From positions 1 to 15,734 of the forward strand of contig JAICXZ010000011.1 of NCBI GenBank assembly GCA_025934475.1: DNA of 15,734 nt, given 5' to 3'. The position numbers were made by a program, and so were the translations under genes. The stretch is from Mucilaginibacter sp. (GTDB lineage: Bacteria; Bacteroidota; Bacteroidia; Sphingobacteriales; Sphingobacteriaceae). Below, one piece after another: positions 8,620 through 15,564 of this stretch. The notes beneath the pieces were generated by a model, which saw only the letters and a program-made list of their open reading frames with translations, ran no database searches and was not told the DNA's origin. Numbering within the stretch: position 1 is the first letter of the stretch; every line of letters starts with the position of its first letter.

Positions 8620-9450
8620 ATGACAGCTTTCCGATTCATTCCGGTTACTCCGCATCCGTCGCTCAACCCCTATGTAGCAAAACTATGGGTGTTCGAAAGC
8701 AGCGGTCGCCTTCCTGCGCTGGAAAGGAAGCTGATAGTTCCCAATGCAAATCTTAAACTAACACTGTGCTATCGAAATGGGATCGCAGCCAGTGTGGGAG
8801 ACAAATCATTCCTGCAGCGCGAAAATGAACTGACACTGACCGGCCTGATCGATGAGCCGGTTACCCTGGACCCACATGAGGATGCGCAGACGGGCACCAT
8901 TATCGTCGAATTCAACCAGCTTGGGGCCTATCGCATATTCCATTTATCGTTCGCCGAGGTTAAAAATCACATAGTGGAGATGGAAGACTTGTTTGGCAAC
9001 GGTGTAAGGGAGCTGAAGTCTCAACTTGCTGAGGCGGGGAATTTGAATCTAAAGCTGCAACTCCTGCAAGGTTTCCTGATCAAACGACTGGAAGCAATTG
9101 CTCCGGACCTTATATATGATTACTGCATCAACCGGATATCTGACTCCAAAGGTTTGATTAGCATAAGTGAGCTCGAAAAGGAAACTGGCTACAGCTCAAG
9201 ATGGCTTCAGCGAAAATTTTTGGAGCACCTGGGTACGGGCCCTAAAAACCTGGCAGAGATTATTCGTTTCAAACAGTTTTACCAGGCATATTCGACCGGC
9301 GCACCATCGCACGATCTAAAACAGCATATCTATCATTATTACTACGACCAGTCGCACTTCCTTCGGGCCTTTAAACGATTTACGGGAACCACACCAACCG
9401 AACTGGAAAAGAGCATAAACGAACTCAGCACAAGAAACTTCACGAGTTGA
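8620..9450 (+). CDS. AraC-family transcriptional regulator
   Basis: This 276-residue protein ends in an AraC/XylS double helix-turn-helix domain. The first HTH is about 175-200 (ISISELEKETGYSSRWLQRK, followed by FLEHLGTGPKNL). The second is about 230-262, with the characteristic YYYDQSHFLRAFKRFTGTTP phrase (family signature: xDQSHFxRxFKxxxGxTP). The N-terminal half (HPSLNPYVAKLWVFES, then the conserved LIVPNANLKLTLCYRNG) resembles the DUF6597-type sensory domain that precedes such HTH domains in many Bacteroidota regulators. The start at 8620 is favoured because the ATG at 8612 runs straight into a stop. The gene is followed after 62 bp by an SRPBCC gene in the same direction, its probable target or operon partner. 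The effector is unknown. Confidence 0.92.
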   Translation: MTAFRFIPVTPHPSLNPYVAKLWVFESSGRLPALERKLIVPNANLKLTLCYRNGIAASVGDKSFLQRENELTLTGLIDEPVTLDPHEDAQTGTIIVEFNQLGAYRIFHLSFAEVKNHIVEMEDLFGNGVRELKSQLAEAGNLNLKLQLLQGFLIKRLEAIAPDLIYDYCINRISDSKGLISISELEKETGYSSRWLQRKFLEHLGTGPKNLAEIIRFKQFYQAYSTGAPSHDLKQHIYHYYYDQSHFLRAFKRFTGTTPTELEKSINELSTRNFTS

Positions 9451-9487
9451 GTTCGGATTTGTACAATACTTGGGGCTGCCAACGCCA

Positions 9488-9495
9488 CATCTTTG
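9488..9495 (+). promoter_or_regulatory. Possible -7 element for the SRPBCC gene
   Basis: CATCTTTG matches the Bacteroidota -7 consensus TAnnTTTG at five of six fixed positions and lies 17 nt before the ATG at 9513. No TTTG box is found at the expected 19-21 nt upstream. The promoter, if real, would therefore need an activator. The AraC-type protein encoded just upstream is an obvious candidate, with TTTGTACAATA (about 9458-9468) as possible binding sequence. Speculative. Confidence 0.3.
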
Positions 9496-9512
9496 TTTAA
9501 AAAACAACTAAG

Positions 9513-9962
9513 ATGAAAACTAACGATTTTAATAGCAGTTTCTCTGCGAAGATCAGCGCCGATGAGGCAATCAAAAAGATTAGCAAAGTACCTGAATGGT
9601 GGGGAATAACCTTTACAGGGAGCGCCGAAAAACTAAATGACAAATTCGTAGTAAAGATGGGAGGCGATTCTTTCTTCGATTTTACCGTAACTGAATTGCT
9701 TCCAGGTAAAAGAATTGTGTGGTTAGTTACCGATTGTTATATGCCCTGGTATTCGGATAAAAAGGAATGGGCCAACACCCGGTTAATTTTTGACCTCGAA
9801 GAGAACAACGGCGAAACGCAAGTTTATTTTAAACATGAAGGTCTTACGCCCGATGTTGAATGCTACAAGGACTGCAACCCCGGCTGGACCCATTGGATCC
9901 AAACAAGCCTGTTCTCTTATTTAACCGCCGGCAAAGGTGTTTTTAGGGCGCCGACTAAGTGA
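9513..9962 (+). CDS. SRPBCC (START/AHSA1-like) domain protein
   Basis: This 149-residue cytoplasmic protein consists of a single SRPBCC helix-grip fold. It opens with a beta strand and helix (FSAKISADEAIKKISKVPEW), followed by FFDFTVTELLPGKRIVWLVT and the closing strand/helix region WANTRLIFDLEENNGETQVY, then a long C-terminal helix beginning GWTHWIQTSLFSYLTAGKG. This order and length match the AHSA1/YndB-like branch. Members bind hydrophobic ligands or assist other proteins, and their biochemical activity usually cannot be predicted. The gene follows the AraC regulator by 62 bp in the same orientation, so it is likely controlled by it. Two Cys residues near 118-122 (ECYKDC) are notable but have no assigned role. 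Confidence 0.85.
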   Translation: MKTNDFNSSFSAKISADEAIKKISKVPEWWGITFTGSAEKLNDKFVVKMGGDSFFDFTVTELLPGKRIVWLVTDCYMPWYSDKKEWANTRLIFDLEENNGETQVYFKHEGLTPDVECYKDCNPGWTHWIQTSLFSYLTAGKGVFRAPTK

Positions 9963-9971
9963 GGCGGCTTT

Positions 9972-10001
9972 AGTAGCGGTGGCAGTTGCAGTAGCAGTCT
10001 C
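9972..10001. repeat. Five-unit hexamer tandem tract
   Basis: Immediately after the SRPBCC gene, five six-base units run in register: AGTAGC, GGTGGC, AGTTGC, AGTAGC, AGTCTC (consensus about RGTDGC). It resembles the shorter tract at 601-618. It is not part of any supported gene. Confidence 0.6.
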
Positions 10002-10076
10002 TAAACTCAAAATGTTCACAAAAAGGTGGGGTTTTGCATCGATTTTGCGATTTTGCAGTTTTTAATCTATTGATAA

Positions 10077-10247
10077 TTAACCAATTGCATCCAAATAGGC
10101 TTGGCAGAGGCGCGAGCGTGAACACATAGTGTATTGCCCCCCTTTGGCCCACGTCAATTTTTTGATTAAATATTGATTGCGGTTAGGCTTTTCGAAGCTC
10201 TGCATGACTTGCTTAGTGTACCCGCTTTTTAATGCCGGGCAAAACAT
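10077..10247 (-). other. 56-codon ORF of uncertain coding status
   Basis: From the ATG at 10247-10245 a frame of 56 codons runs to a TAA at 10077. The product would start MFCPALKSGYTKQVMQSFEK and has a basic, ordinary-looking composition without signal peptide or membrane segment. The frame is open about 14 codons further upstream without an ATG. I recognise no family. It overlaps the inverted repeat (10231-10301), lacks a ribosome binding site, and lies in a gap where a terminator is expected. It may be a chance ORF in a repetitive or structured element. Recorded as a candidate only. Confidence 0.2.
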
Positions 10248-10423
10248 TGCAACAAAATGTGCGAAAACAGAAAACCTTCGGAACTTTTAAAGTCCGGCAT
10301 TTTCATAATCCACAAATCTCTAAGATTTAAAGGTGATTGTTGAGGTTAGCTTCGGTCCATCTCATTAACAGCAAAGCCATTATTGGCGTTTGCTGGCCAC
10401 CACTAAAATTCCTTTTATTTTCA

Positions 10424-11893
10424 TCACTTTACAGTTAACGATTCCGTTGTACTGTATAAAGCCATGGCCAGGCTTTTATCCAGGCCATATACATCTTTAT
10501 AGGTAATTATTTCTCCCTGATTCACCTCACAGGTTAAATAAGTGATCTTGATTGGGATTGGCGTTTTTAACGAAATATTTCGGGTGAGCCTGCGTTTCAT
10601 AGCTTTTTCTAACAAGGCTGCTTCAGACTGACCGCCTTCAGTCTTTAACATTAGGGAAGCCAGCTCAACCGCTTTTTCAACTCTTATACAACTGTGGCTA
10701 AATGGCCGTTCTTCTGCCGAAAAAAGTTTTTGTTCCGGAGTATCGTGCAGATAGATGTCGTAAACATTTCGAAAGCGGAAAACCAACTGGCCCAGCGCAT
10801 TGTCGCAGCCTGATGATTGCCGTGCATAATATTGATCGGGATGCCTTTTTATAGTGAGCAGTGTGGCCCTATCAAGCGATACGTATTTACCGGTTTTATC
10901 ATATATCGAGTAATGATTATTGTCAAAGAAACCGGTATCCTTTAAAGCTTTTGGCAGTAATTCATTGATAAATATCTTCTGTGGTATTTTCCATTCAGGA
11001 AAGGTGGTAAAATAGGTTATCTCGCTATTCAGGGTAGGTGTTGGAGCGCTTGTCTTTCCCACTACGACCTTGAACAAATAAGTTGTATCCGGTTGCACAT
11101 ATTTCAATGTGTACGACGGAATATTAACTTGTATATAAGTGCTCACATCGGGGTTGGCCCAACGCAGCCGCTCCATGTTAATAGCTATTTTAACTATTTC
11201 TTCATCCCGGGGCTCATAACAATCCCCTTTATAAACGCCTTCCAACTGACGCATTTTATCCTGCATTGCGGCGTATTGTTTTGATTGGGGTTGCGCGTTT
11301 TCGACTGCATGCGTAAAATCGGGTTGCTGGCGTGCGCTCAATAAAGCAGTTTCGGCATGAAAAGGAACCATTAATCCTTCATCGAGGTTATCAGCTGCAT
11401 ACTCGGGATTAAGCTTACCATAGTGCATGTTGTTCATAAGTGCGATTAGTGCGTCGGTAAGCAGGATATCGAATTTAGCTTTCTTAATATTGCTGATCTT
11501 CCCAGGTTCCTCGATCATCGTATGTAATGGATCGTACAATAACTCTTTGGGATGATAATCATTAAAAGACAAGCCATATTGAAGCACACAATCAAGCAAC
11601 ATCATAGCTTGCCATGTCTGCCTGGCGTTAACCGTGTTGACCCAGGCCGGATCCTCACCCTGGGTTTGATAAAACCTTCTAACCGACTTAGGGTAATAAA
11701 GCAACAGCGTATGATCATTTGCGCCAAGGTATTGCTTCATGTACGCTGAAACCGAGGTATCAGTAATTCGCGTTCTTTTTATTCCGCTAATATTGCAGGA
11801 GGCAAAACTTTGTGAATAACCAACGATCAGGGTTATCAGCACCGTGATTTTACCGATGTTGCCAGAGCAAAACCACCTATTTACCTTTTTCAT
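10424..11893 (-). CDS. YcbB-type murein L,D-transpeptidase
   Basis: The enzyme forms 3-3 (mDAP-mDAP) peptidoglycan cross-links in the periplasm. I place the start at 11893 (489 residues) instead of the longer 11950 option, because AAAAAGG lies 6 nt before this ATG and a signal peptide follows directly (basic MKKVNRW, hydrophobic ITVLITLIVGYSQSFAS). Cys33 after FAS makes a lipoprotein possible. The N-terminal YcbB scaffold domain is at about 67-118 (YPKSVRRFYQ, DPAWVN, YGLSFNDYHP). The YkuD catalytic domain starts near 233 (KIAINMERLRW) and carries HDTPEQ (His383) and SHSCIR (Ser399, His400, nucleophile Cys402, Arg404). The H-x15-S-H-x-C-x-R spacing is intact, but the usual Gly before Cys is Ser. 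The internal peptidoglycan-binding domain of E. coli YcbB is missing. The gene ends with tandem stops TGATGA and lies 137 bp downstream of the ATPase gene, with its own Crp-like site. Confidence 0.9.
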   Translation of the reverse strand: MKKVNRWFCSGNIGKITVLITLIVGYSQSFASCNISGIKRTRITDTSVSAYMKQYLGANDHTLLLYYPKSVRRFYQTQGEDPAWVNTVNARQTWQAMMLLDCVLQYGLSFNDYHPKELLYDPLHTMIEEPGKISNIKKAKFDILLTDALIALMNNMHYGKLNPEYAADNLDEGLMVPFHAETALLSARQQPDFTHAVENAQPQSKQYAAMQDKMRQLEGVYKGDCYEPRDEEIVKIAINMERLRWANPDVSTYIQVNIPSYTLKYVQPDTTYLFKVVVGKTSAPTPTLNSEITYFTTFPEWKIPQKIFINELLPKALKDTGFFDNNHYSIYDKTGKYVSLDRATLLTIKRHPDQYYARQSSGCDNALGQLVFRFRNVYDIYLHDTPEQKLFSAEERPFSHSCIRVEKAVELASLMLKTEGGQSEAALLEKAMKRRLTRNISLKTPIPIKITYLTCEVNQGEIITYKDVYGLDKSLAMALYSTTESLTVK

Positions 11894-11942
11894 AGTCATC
11901 CTTTTTGATGATTTAAAATTGGCTAAAAACAACTGCCTGAAT

Positions 11943-11958
11943 AATGACAATGGTCACT
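11943..11958 (-). promoter_or_regulatory. Crp/Fnr-like site upstream of the L,D-transpeptidase gene
   Basis: Read on the minus strand, AGTGACCATTGTCATT matches the Crp consensus TGTGA-N6-TCACA at seven of ten positions and contains the palindrome TGAC-N4-GTCA. Its proximal edge is 49 nt from the preferred start codon at 11893. The core GTGA-N6-TCAT is identical to that of the site at 15499-15514. Placement and similarity are seen; binding by a Crp/Fnr protein is inference. The -7-like sequence 22 nt further on (AATTTTAAA) is only a fair match. Confidence 0.4.
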
Positions 11959-11998
11959 TTATAAGCTGATAGTTGGCCAAAAATAGGCGACTTATAAA
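11958..11998. repeat. 8-bp inverted repeat in the ATPase-transpeptidase gap
   Basis: TTTATAAG (11958-11965) and CTTATAAA (11991-11998) are perfect inverted copies separated by 25 nt. The stem would be AT-rich and weak, so it is more likely a protein-binding or chance feature than a terminator. It lies just upstream of the Crp-like site of the transpeptidase gene. Confidence 0.35.
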
Positions 11999-12030
11999 AA
12001 CAAAAAAGGACTGGACTGTGCCTGCCGCTT

Positions 12031-14571
12031 TCATTTTCTATGATGAAAGCTCCGGTAAAAAATGCGTTTTGCAACTTCGGCCGAAAAGAGGTAAAGCGCT
12101 ATAATTAGAAACATCCAGCCATAATAGTACAACGGCAATCGCCCAAAACCGAGCCAGCCGGCAATTGGCAATGCGGGAATGATAAGAACGAAGATCAACA
12201 CTAAAATAGTCGCGACAGACAGTAACTTGCCGGGCGGACTTTTGAAAAACGGCAATTTGGTACGCACGACTAATACGATGAGGATAGCCGAGATAACCGA
12301 TTCAGTAAACCAGCCGGTCTGAAATACCTGTTCATTGGCATGCATGATAAAGATCAGCACACCGAATGTCAGGTAATCAAACACCGAGCTCAGCAAACCG
12401 AAAATGATCATAAAGCGGCGTATAAAACGGAGATCCCATTTTTGCGGTGATTCGATGTTAATATTGTCTACCCTGTCAGTTGCAATTGCCATTTCGGGGA
12501 AGTCCTGGAGGAGGTTCGTCAATAATATCTGCTTGGGTAAAAGCGGCAAAAAAGGCATTATAAGCGACGCGCCCGCCATACTGAACATATTGCCAAAATT
12601 GGCGCTTGTTGCCATGAAAATGTATTTCATGGTGTTTGTAAAAGTTTTCCGGCCTTCTTCAATACCGTCGACCAGCACCTCAAGACCATTGCTTAATAAA
12701 ACAATCTCGGCGGCTTCTTTAGCGACGTCTACGGCCGTATCGACGGAAATGCCCACATCGGCCGTATGAAGTGCCGGGGCATCATTAATACCGTCACCCA
12801 TAAATCCAACCACATAGCCGGCCTTCTTTAGGATCGCTATAATGTGTTCTTTCTGATCAGGCTCTACTTCGGCGAAAATGTCTGTGAGCGGCGCCTGCAG
12901 AAAAAGCGCTGTATTGCTCATTTTATGAAGCGCGGAGCCGGTCAGCACCTTCGGGTCCTTCATTCCAACGCTTATCGCAAGACTTTTTGCAACCAACGCA
13001 TTGTCGCCAGTGATCACCTTTAACCGTACACCCAGGCTCTTCAACTTAAGTATCGTGGCATCCACACCTGCTTTTGGCGGATCGAACAAAGCGACAAAAC
13101 CCAGGAAAACCATTTCCCTTTCGTCCTCACGAAGGAATTTATTACCGGCATCGGGCTTTTTGTAAGCTACCCCAAGGGTTCTAAAACCCTGATTGCTTAA
13201 TTGATGGTACTGATCGAGAATCTGTTCGCGGCAGTCGTCTAGTTTTACTATACCGTTTGCGGCTTCAGCGTAATCGCAAATATCGAGGATGGCGGTCAAA
13301 GCACCTTTGGCGATCGCGATTTGCTGCTCGCCGTCATCAACCACCACAGTGAGCCTTTTTCGAACAAAATCATACGGTATCTCAGCTTTAAGCACAAACT
13401 TGCCAGATTTATCACTGTACGACGAGCAAATAGCGGCATCAATAGGGTTGTGGAACCCCTGTTGCATCGAAGCATTAACCCAGGCATATAACAGCACCTT
13501 ATCGCTATGTGTCCCCGTAAGATTAAGCGTGTCCTTCAGCTTCACTTTGCCTTCAGTAATTGTACCTGTTTTGTCAGAGCATAGGATATTCATGCTACCA
13601 AAGTTCTCTATGGACGAAAGACGTTTAACAATAACATGTTTTTGAGCCATTCGCCTGGCTCCGGTCGAAAGGTTGACGCTAATTATAGCGGGCAATAGCT
13701 GGGGAGTAAGACCGACCGCCAAAGCCAGGGAGAATAAAAATGAATCGATTACCGGCTTATGCAAGTAAACATTAACAGCAAAAATGATAAAAACCAACAG
13801 CAGCGTCACCTCCATCAGCATATAACCGAATTTTTTAATGCCGTGCTCAAAATCTGTTTCGGGCGCCCTATTTTGTAACCCACTTGAAATCTTGCCAAAC
13901 TCAGTGTTTTTACCTGTTTTAACCACCAAAGCAGTTGTTTTGCCACTAATGACGTGCGACCCCATGAAAAGAGTATTATTTCGTTTTGAAAGCGGTGTTA
14001 CCGGTGGCACCACACCAATTTCCTTTTCAACCGGGTATGTTTCTCCTGTAAAAGCGGCTTCATCTATAAATAGATCCTGCGAATCGATGATCAGGCTGTC
14101 GCCAGGTATAATGTCGCCGGCAGTGAGGTAGACGATGTCACCAGGCACAACCTTTTCCATGGGAATTTCAACGCGCTGTCCATCACGCAGCACCGAACAA
14201 TTTAGCCGCACCAGCTTTAACAATTCTTCTACAGCATTGGCTGCCCCGTATTCCTGCCAAAAGCTCAGCACACTACTGATTAGCACAATAACCAGGATAA
14301 TAACTGTGTCGGCTACGTCGCCGAGCGTGGCCGAAAGTATCGCAGCAGCAATTAAGAGTAAGGTTATAGGGCTTTTAAACTGCGACAGGAAAAGCAGCAC
14401 TGCCGAAACTCGTTTTTTTGACTTGATAGAATTGAGGCCGTAAGTTTTGAGCCGGGATTGGGCTTCGGCGCTGGATAAGCCCTTTAAGCTACACGACAAC
14501 TGCCTTGTCAAGTCCTCTTGTGGCAGGCTCCAAAAATGATCAAGGTCGGGGGTCTGGTCTTTGGCGTCCAA
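12031..14571 (-). CDS. mgtA: MgtA-type P-type ATPase (probable Mg2+ importer)
   Basis: This 846-residue inner-membrane pump belongs to the P3B group, which imports Mg2+ by ATP hydrolysis with a phospho-aspartate intermediate. Visible parts: N-terminal cation-ATPase domain 10-55; membrane pair about 55-105; actuator domain with TGET (175-178); membrane pair about 248-300 with LTPQLLP (288-294); phosphorylation motif CSDKTGT with Asp333; nucleotide-binding KGA (422-424); TGD (521-523); hinge MGDGINDAPA (591-600); six C-terminal membrane segments about 645-835. The phrases FGSMNILCSDKTGT, RFIRRFM, SSVFDYLTFGVL and FQTGWFTES are close to MgtA. The family's usual Glu in segment 4 (LTPEMLP) is Gln291 here. 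No heavy-metal-binding domain is present, which argues against a Cu/Zn/Cd pump. The gene follows the universal stress gene after 20 bp and is almost certainly co-transcribed with it. Substrate assignment rests on family similarity. Confidence 0.9.
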   Translation of the reverse strand: MDAKDQTPDLDHFWSLPQEDLTRQLSCSLKGLSSAEAQSRLKTYGLNSIKSKKRVSAVLLFLSQFKSPITLLLIAAAILSATLGDVADTVIILVIVLISSVLSFWQEYGAANAVEELLKLVRLNCSVLRDGQRVEIPMEKVVPGDIVYLTAGDIIPGDSLIIDSQDLFIDEAAFTGETYPVEKEIGVVPPVTPLSKRNNTLFMGSHVISGKTTALVVKTGKNTEFGKISSGLQNRAPETDFEHGIKKFGYMLMEVTLLLVFIIFAVNVYLHKPVIDSFLFSLALAVGLTPQLLPAIISVNLSTGARRMAQKHVIVKRLSSIENFGSMNILCSDKTGTITEGKVKLKDTLNLTGTHSDKVLLYAWVNASMQQGFHNPIDAAICSSYSDKSGKFVLKAEIPYDFVRKRLTVVVDDGEQQIAIAKGALTAILDICDYAEAANGIVKLDDCREQILDQYHQLSNQGFRTLGVAYKKPDAGNKFLREDEREMVFLGFVALFDPPKAGVDATILKLKSLGVRLKVITGDNALVAKSLAISVGMKDPKVLTGSALHKMSNTALFLQAPLTDIFAEVEPDQKEHIIAILKKAGYVVGFMGDGINDAPALHTADVGISVDTAVDVAKEAAEIVLLSNGLEVLVDGIEEGRKTFTNTMKYIFMATSANFGNMFSMAGASLIMPFLPLLPKQILLTNLLQDFPEMAIATDRVDNINIESPQKWDLRFIRRFMIIFGLLSSVFDYLTFGVLIFIMHANEQVFQTGWFTESVISAILIVLVVRTKLPFFKSPPGKLLSVATILVLIFVLIIPALPIAGWLGFGRLPLYYYGWMFLIIALYLFSAEVAKRIFYRSFHHRK

Positions 14572-14591
14572 GTTCGAAATAATTAAGTCCG

Positions 14592-15419
14592 TTACAACGG
14601 AAAGATGATCACCGGCACAGGAATATGCTCAGGCAGTACATTATTGATCGATCTGCCGAACAACTCTTCGAAATGAAAACGGTGATTTACCAGAGCTAAT
14701 AGATCGGCGTGCAGATCATTGACCATCACATCCATTGCGACATCTAAATTTCGCTCTTTAATATTATTAAAAAATACTTTCGTATAATTAATCTTATCGA
14801 TGACTTCCGTCGCAAATAGCGACCGTGCATAATTGTTGTCCAAATGCGGCAGGTCTTTTGCCGAAAAATGTTCTATTACCAGGTTTGCACCATAGCAGTG
14901 TGCCAGTTCACCCAAAAACTTCACCACGGCTTTGCGGCAATAACGCATATCTACCGCGTAGGTTATATTTTCAAAATCCTTTTTATGGTAATTGTCAGGT
15001 ACCAGTAGAAGTGGGCTGGCGACGTGATTGAGCACCGCCTGAACATTGATGCTGGATAGAATATCATGTGTTAGATGAGTTTCAATGCCCTTGATCATCA
15101 TCCAGATGTTTTTTCTGATGATAAGCTCACAAATATCTTTTTCAGCATAGCTGCTTGCGTCAACCTCACTTATCACGGGTCTGAAATCCCCCGGAACGAC
15201 ACTATCGCATAGATGAGCAACAAGATCAAAAGCCTCCTCTTCATTCGCAACTGCTACCTGCTCTCCGCCCGCGATGCTGCGTGGCACTTTATCTTGCGTT
15301 ACCTGACAAAGATTTAATATTAAAATATCTGCCTTTACCTTTTGAGCAATGCTTAGTGCAAACTCAGCGGCGTTGCAGGCCTCCGGTGAACTATCATTAA
15401 ATAATGCCAGGGTTCTCAT
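14592..15419 (-). CDS. Tandem universal stress protein (UspA-like)
   Basis: This 275-residue cytoplasmic protein has two Usp-fold halves. The first runs from MRTLALFNDSS to ASPLLLVPDNY (about 1-150). The second runs from ITYAVDMRYCRKAVVKFLGE to the terminal strand IPVPVIIFPL. This is the usual Bacteroidota tandem architecture. Neither half shows the G-x2-G-x9-G-S/T ATP-binding motif, so it probably belongs to the non-nucleotide-binding UspA type. I chose the ATG at 15419 over an in-frame ATG at 15491 because the extra 24 residues match nothing in the family and would cover the predicted promoter. Its stop is 20 bp before the start of the P-type ATPase gene, indicating an operon. Usp proteins promote survival in starvation, hypoxia or envelope stress; the specific role here is unknown. 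Confidence 0.88.
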   Translation of the reverse strand: MRTLALFNDSSPEACNAAEFALSIAQKVKADILILNLCQVTQDKVPRSIAGGEQVAVANEEEAFDLVAHLCDSVVPGDFRPVISEVDASSYAEKDICELIIRKNIWMMIKGIETHLTHDILSSINVQAVLNHVASPLLLVPDNYHKKDFENITYAVDMRYCRKAVVKFLGELAHCYGANLVIEHFSAKDLPHLDNNYARSLFATEVIDKINYTKVFFNNIKERNLDVAMDVMVNDLHADLLALVNHRFHFEELFGRSINNVLPEHIPVPVIIFPL

Positions 15420-15469
15420 AATTAATTCATTTAACTGAAACTTTTTATAAAGGTGCCGGTAATCACACC

Positions 15470-15477
15470 CAAATAAA
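15470..15477 (-). promoter_or_regulatory. Possible -7 promoter element for usp-mgtA
   Basis: On the minus strand TTTATTTG agrees with the Bacteroidota -7 consensus TAnnTTTG at five of six fixed positions. It begins 21 nt downstream of the Crp-like site, which is the spacing of a class II activated promoter, and it would give a leader of about 45 nt before the usp start. No TTTG box at -33 with proper spacing is visible, consistent with dependence on an activator. This is prediction only. Confidence 0.35.
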
Positions 15478-15498
15478 ATGAGCACAGTCAAAAATGGT

Positions 15499-15514
15499 TA
15501 TGATCTATCTCACA
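15499..15514 (-). promoter_or_regulatory. Crp/Fnr-like site upstream of usp-mgtA
   Basis: The minus-strand sequence TGTGAGATAGATCATA matches the Crp consensus TGTGA-N6-TCACA at eight of ten fixed positions (full left half; TCATA for TCACA). It lies 79 nt upstream of the usp start codon. A second, weaker match, TGTGATTACCGGCACC (15452-15467, minus strand), lies downstream of the predicted -7 element. Bacteroidota encode many Crp/Fnr-family regulators with differing specificities, so the cognate protein cannot be named. Confidence 0.45.
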
Positions 15515-15564
15515 CCGGCCTGCTCACAAGTTTGGCAATTGAGCTGAGTGTCCGGGTCAATAAA

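Larger units (their letters stand above)
9963..10423. other. 461-bp gene-free gap between convergent genes
   Basis: The SRPBCC gene (plus) and the L,D-transpeptidase gene (minus) both end here, so transcription termination signals are expected. I see a hexamer-periodic tract (9972-10001), a tandem octamer CGATTTTG x2 (10040-10055), a small hairpin ACAC-ATA-GTGT (about 10122-10132), and a perfect 8-bp inverted repeat, AATGCCGG (10231-10238) with CCGGCATT (10294-10301), enclosing 55 nt. A 56-codon minus-strand ORF crosses the middle. No classical stem-plus-poly-T terminator is obvious. The region could hold a repeated intergenic element or a small RNA, but the sequence alone does not prove either. 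Confidence 0.5.

Noticed and set aside
9970..10152. Minus-strand ORF of 60 codons in the convergent gap
   Set aside because: Its C-terminal part is translated hexamer repeat (CYCNCHRY), it has no ribosome binding site and no recognisable family.
11894..11950. Upstream start codon adding 19 residues to the L,D-transpeptidase
   Set aside because: The extension precedes a complete signal peptide, overlaps the Crp-like site, and the AAAAAGG sequence is correctly spaced only for the start at 11893.
13289..13645. Plus-strand ORF of 118 codons inside the ATPase gene
   Set aside because: It lies antisense to the well-conserved phosphorylation and nucleotide-binding domains and matches no family.
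15420..15491. Upstream start codon adding 24 residues to the universal stress protein
   Set aside because: The Usp fold begins at the ATG at 15419 and the extension would cover the likely promoter.
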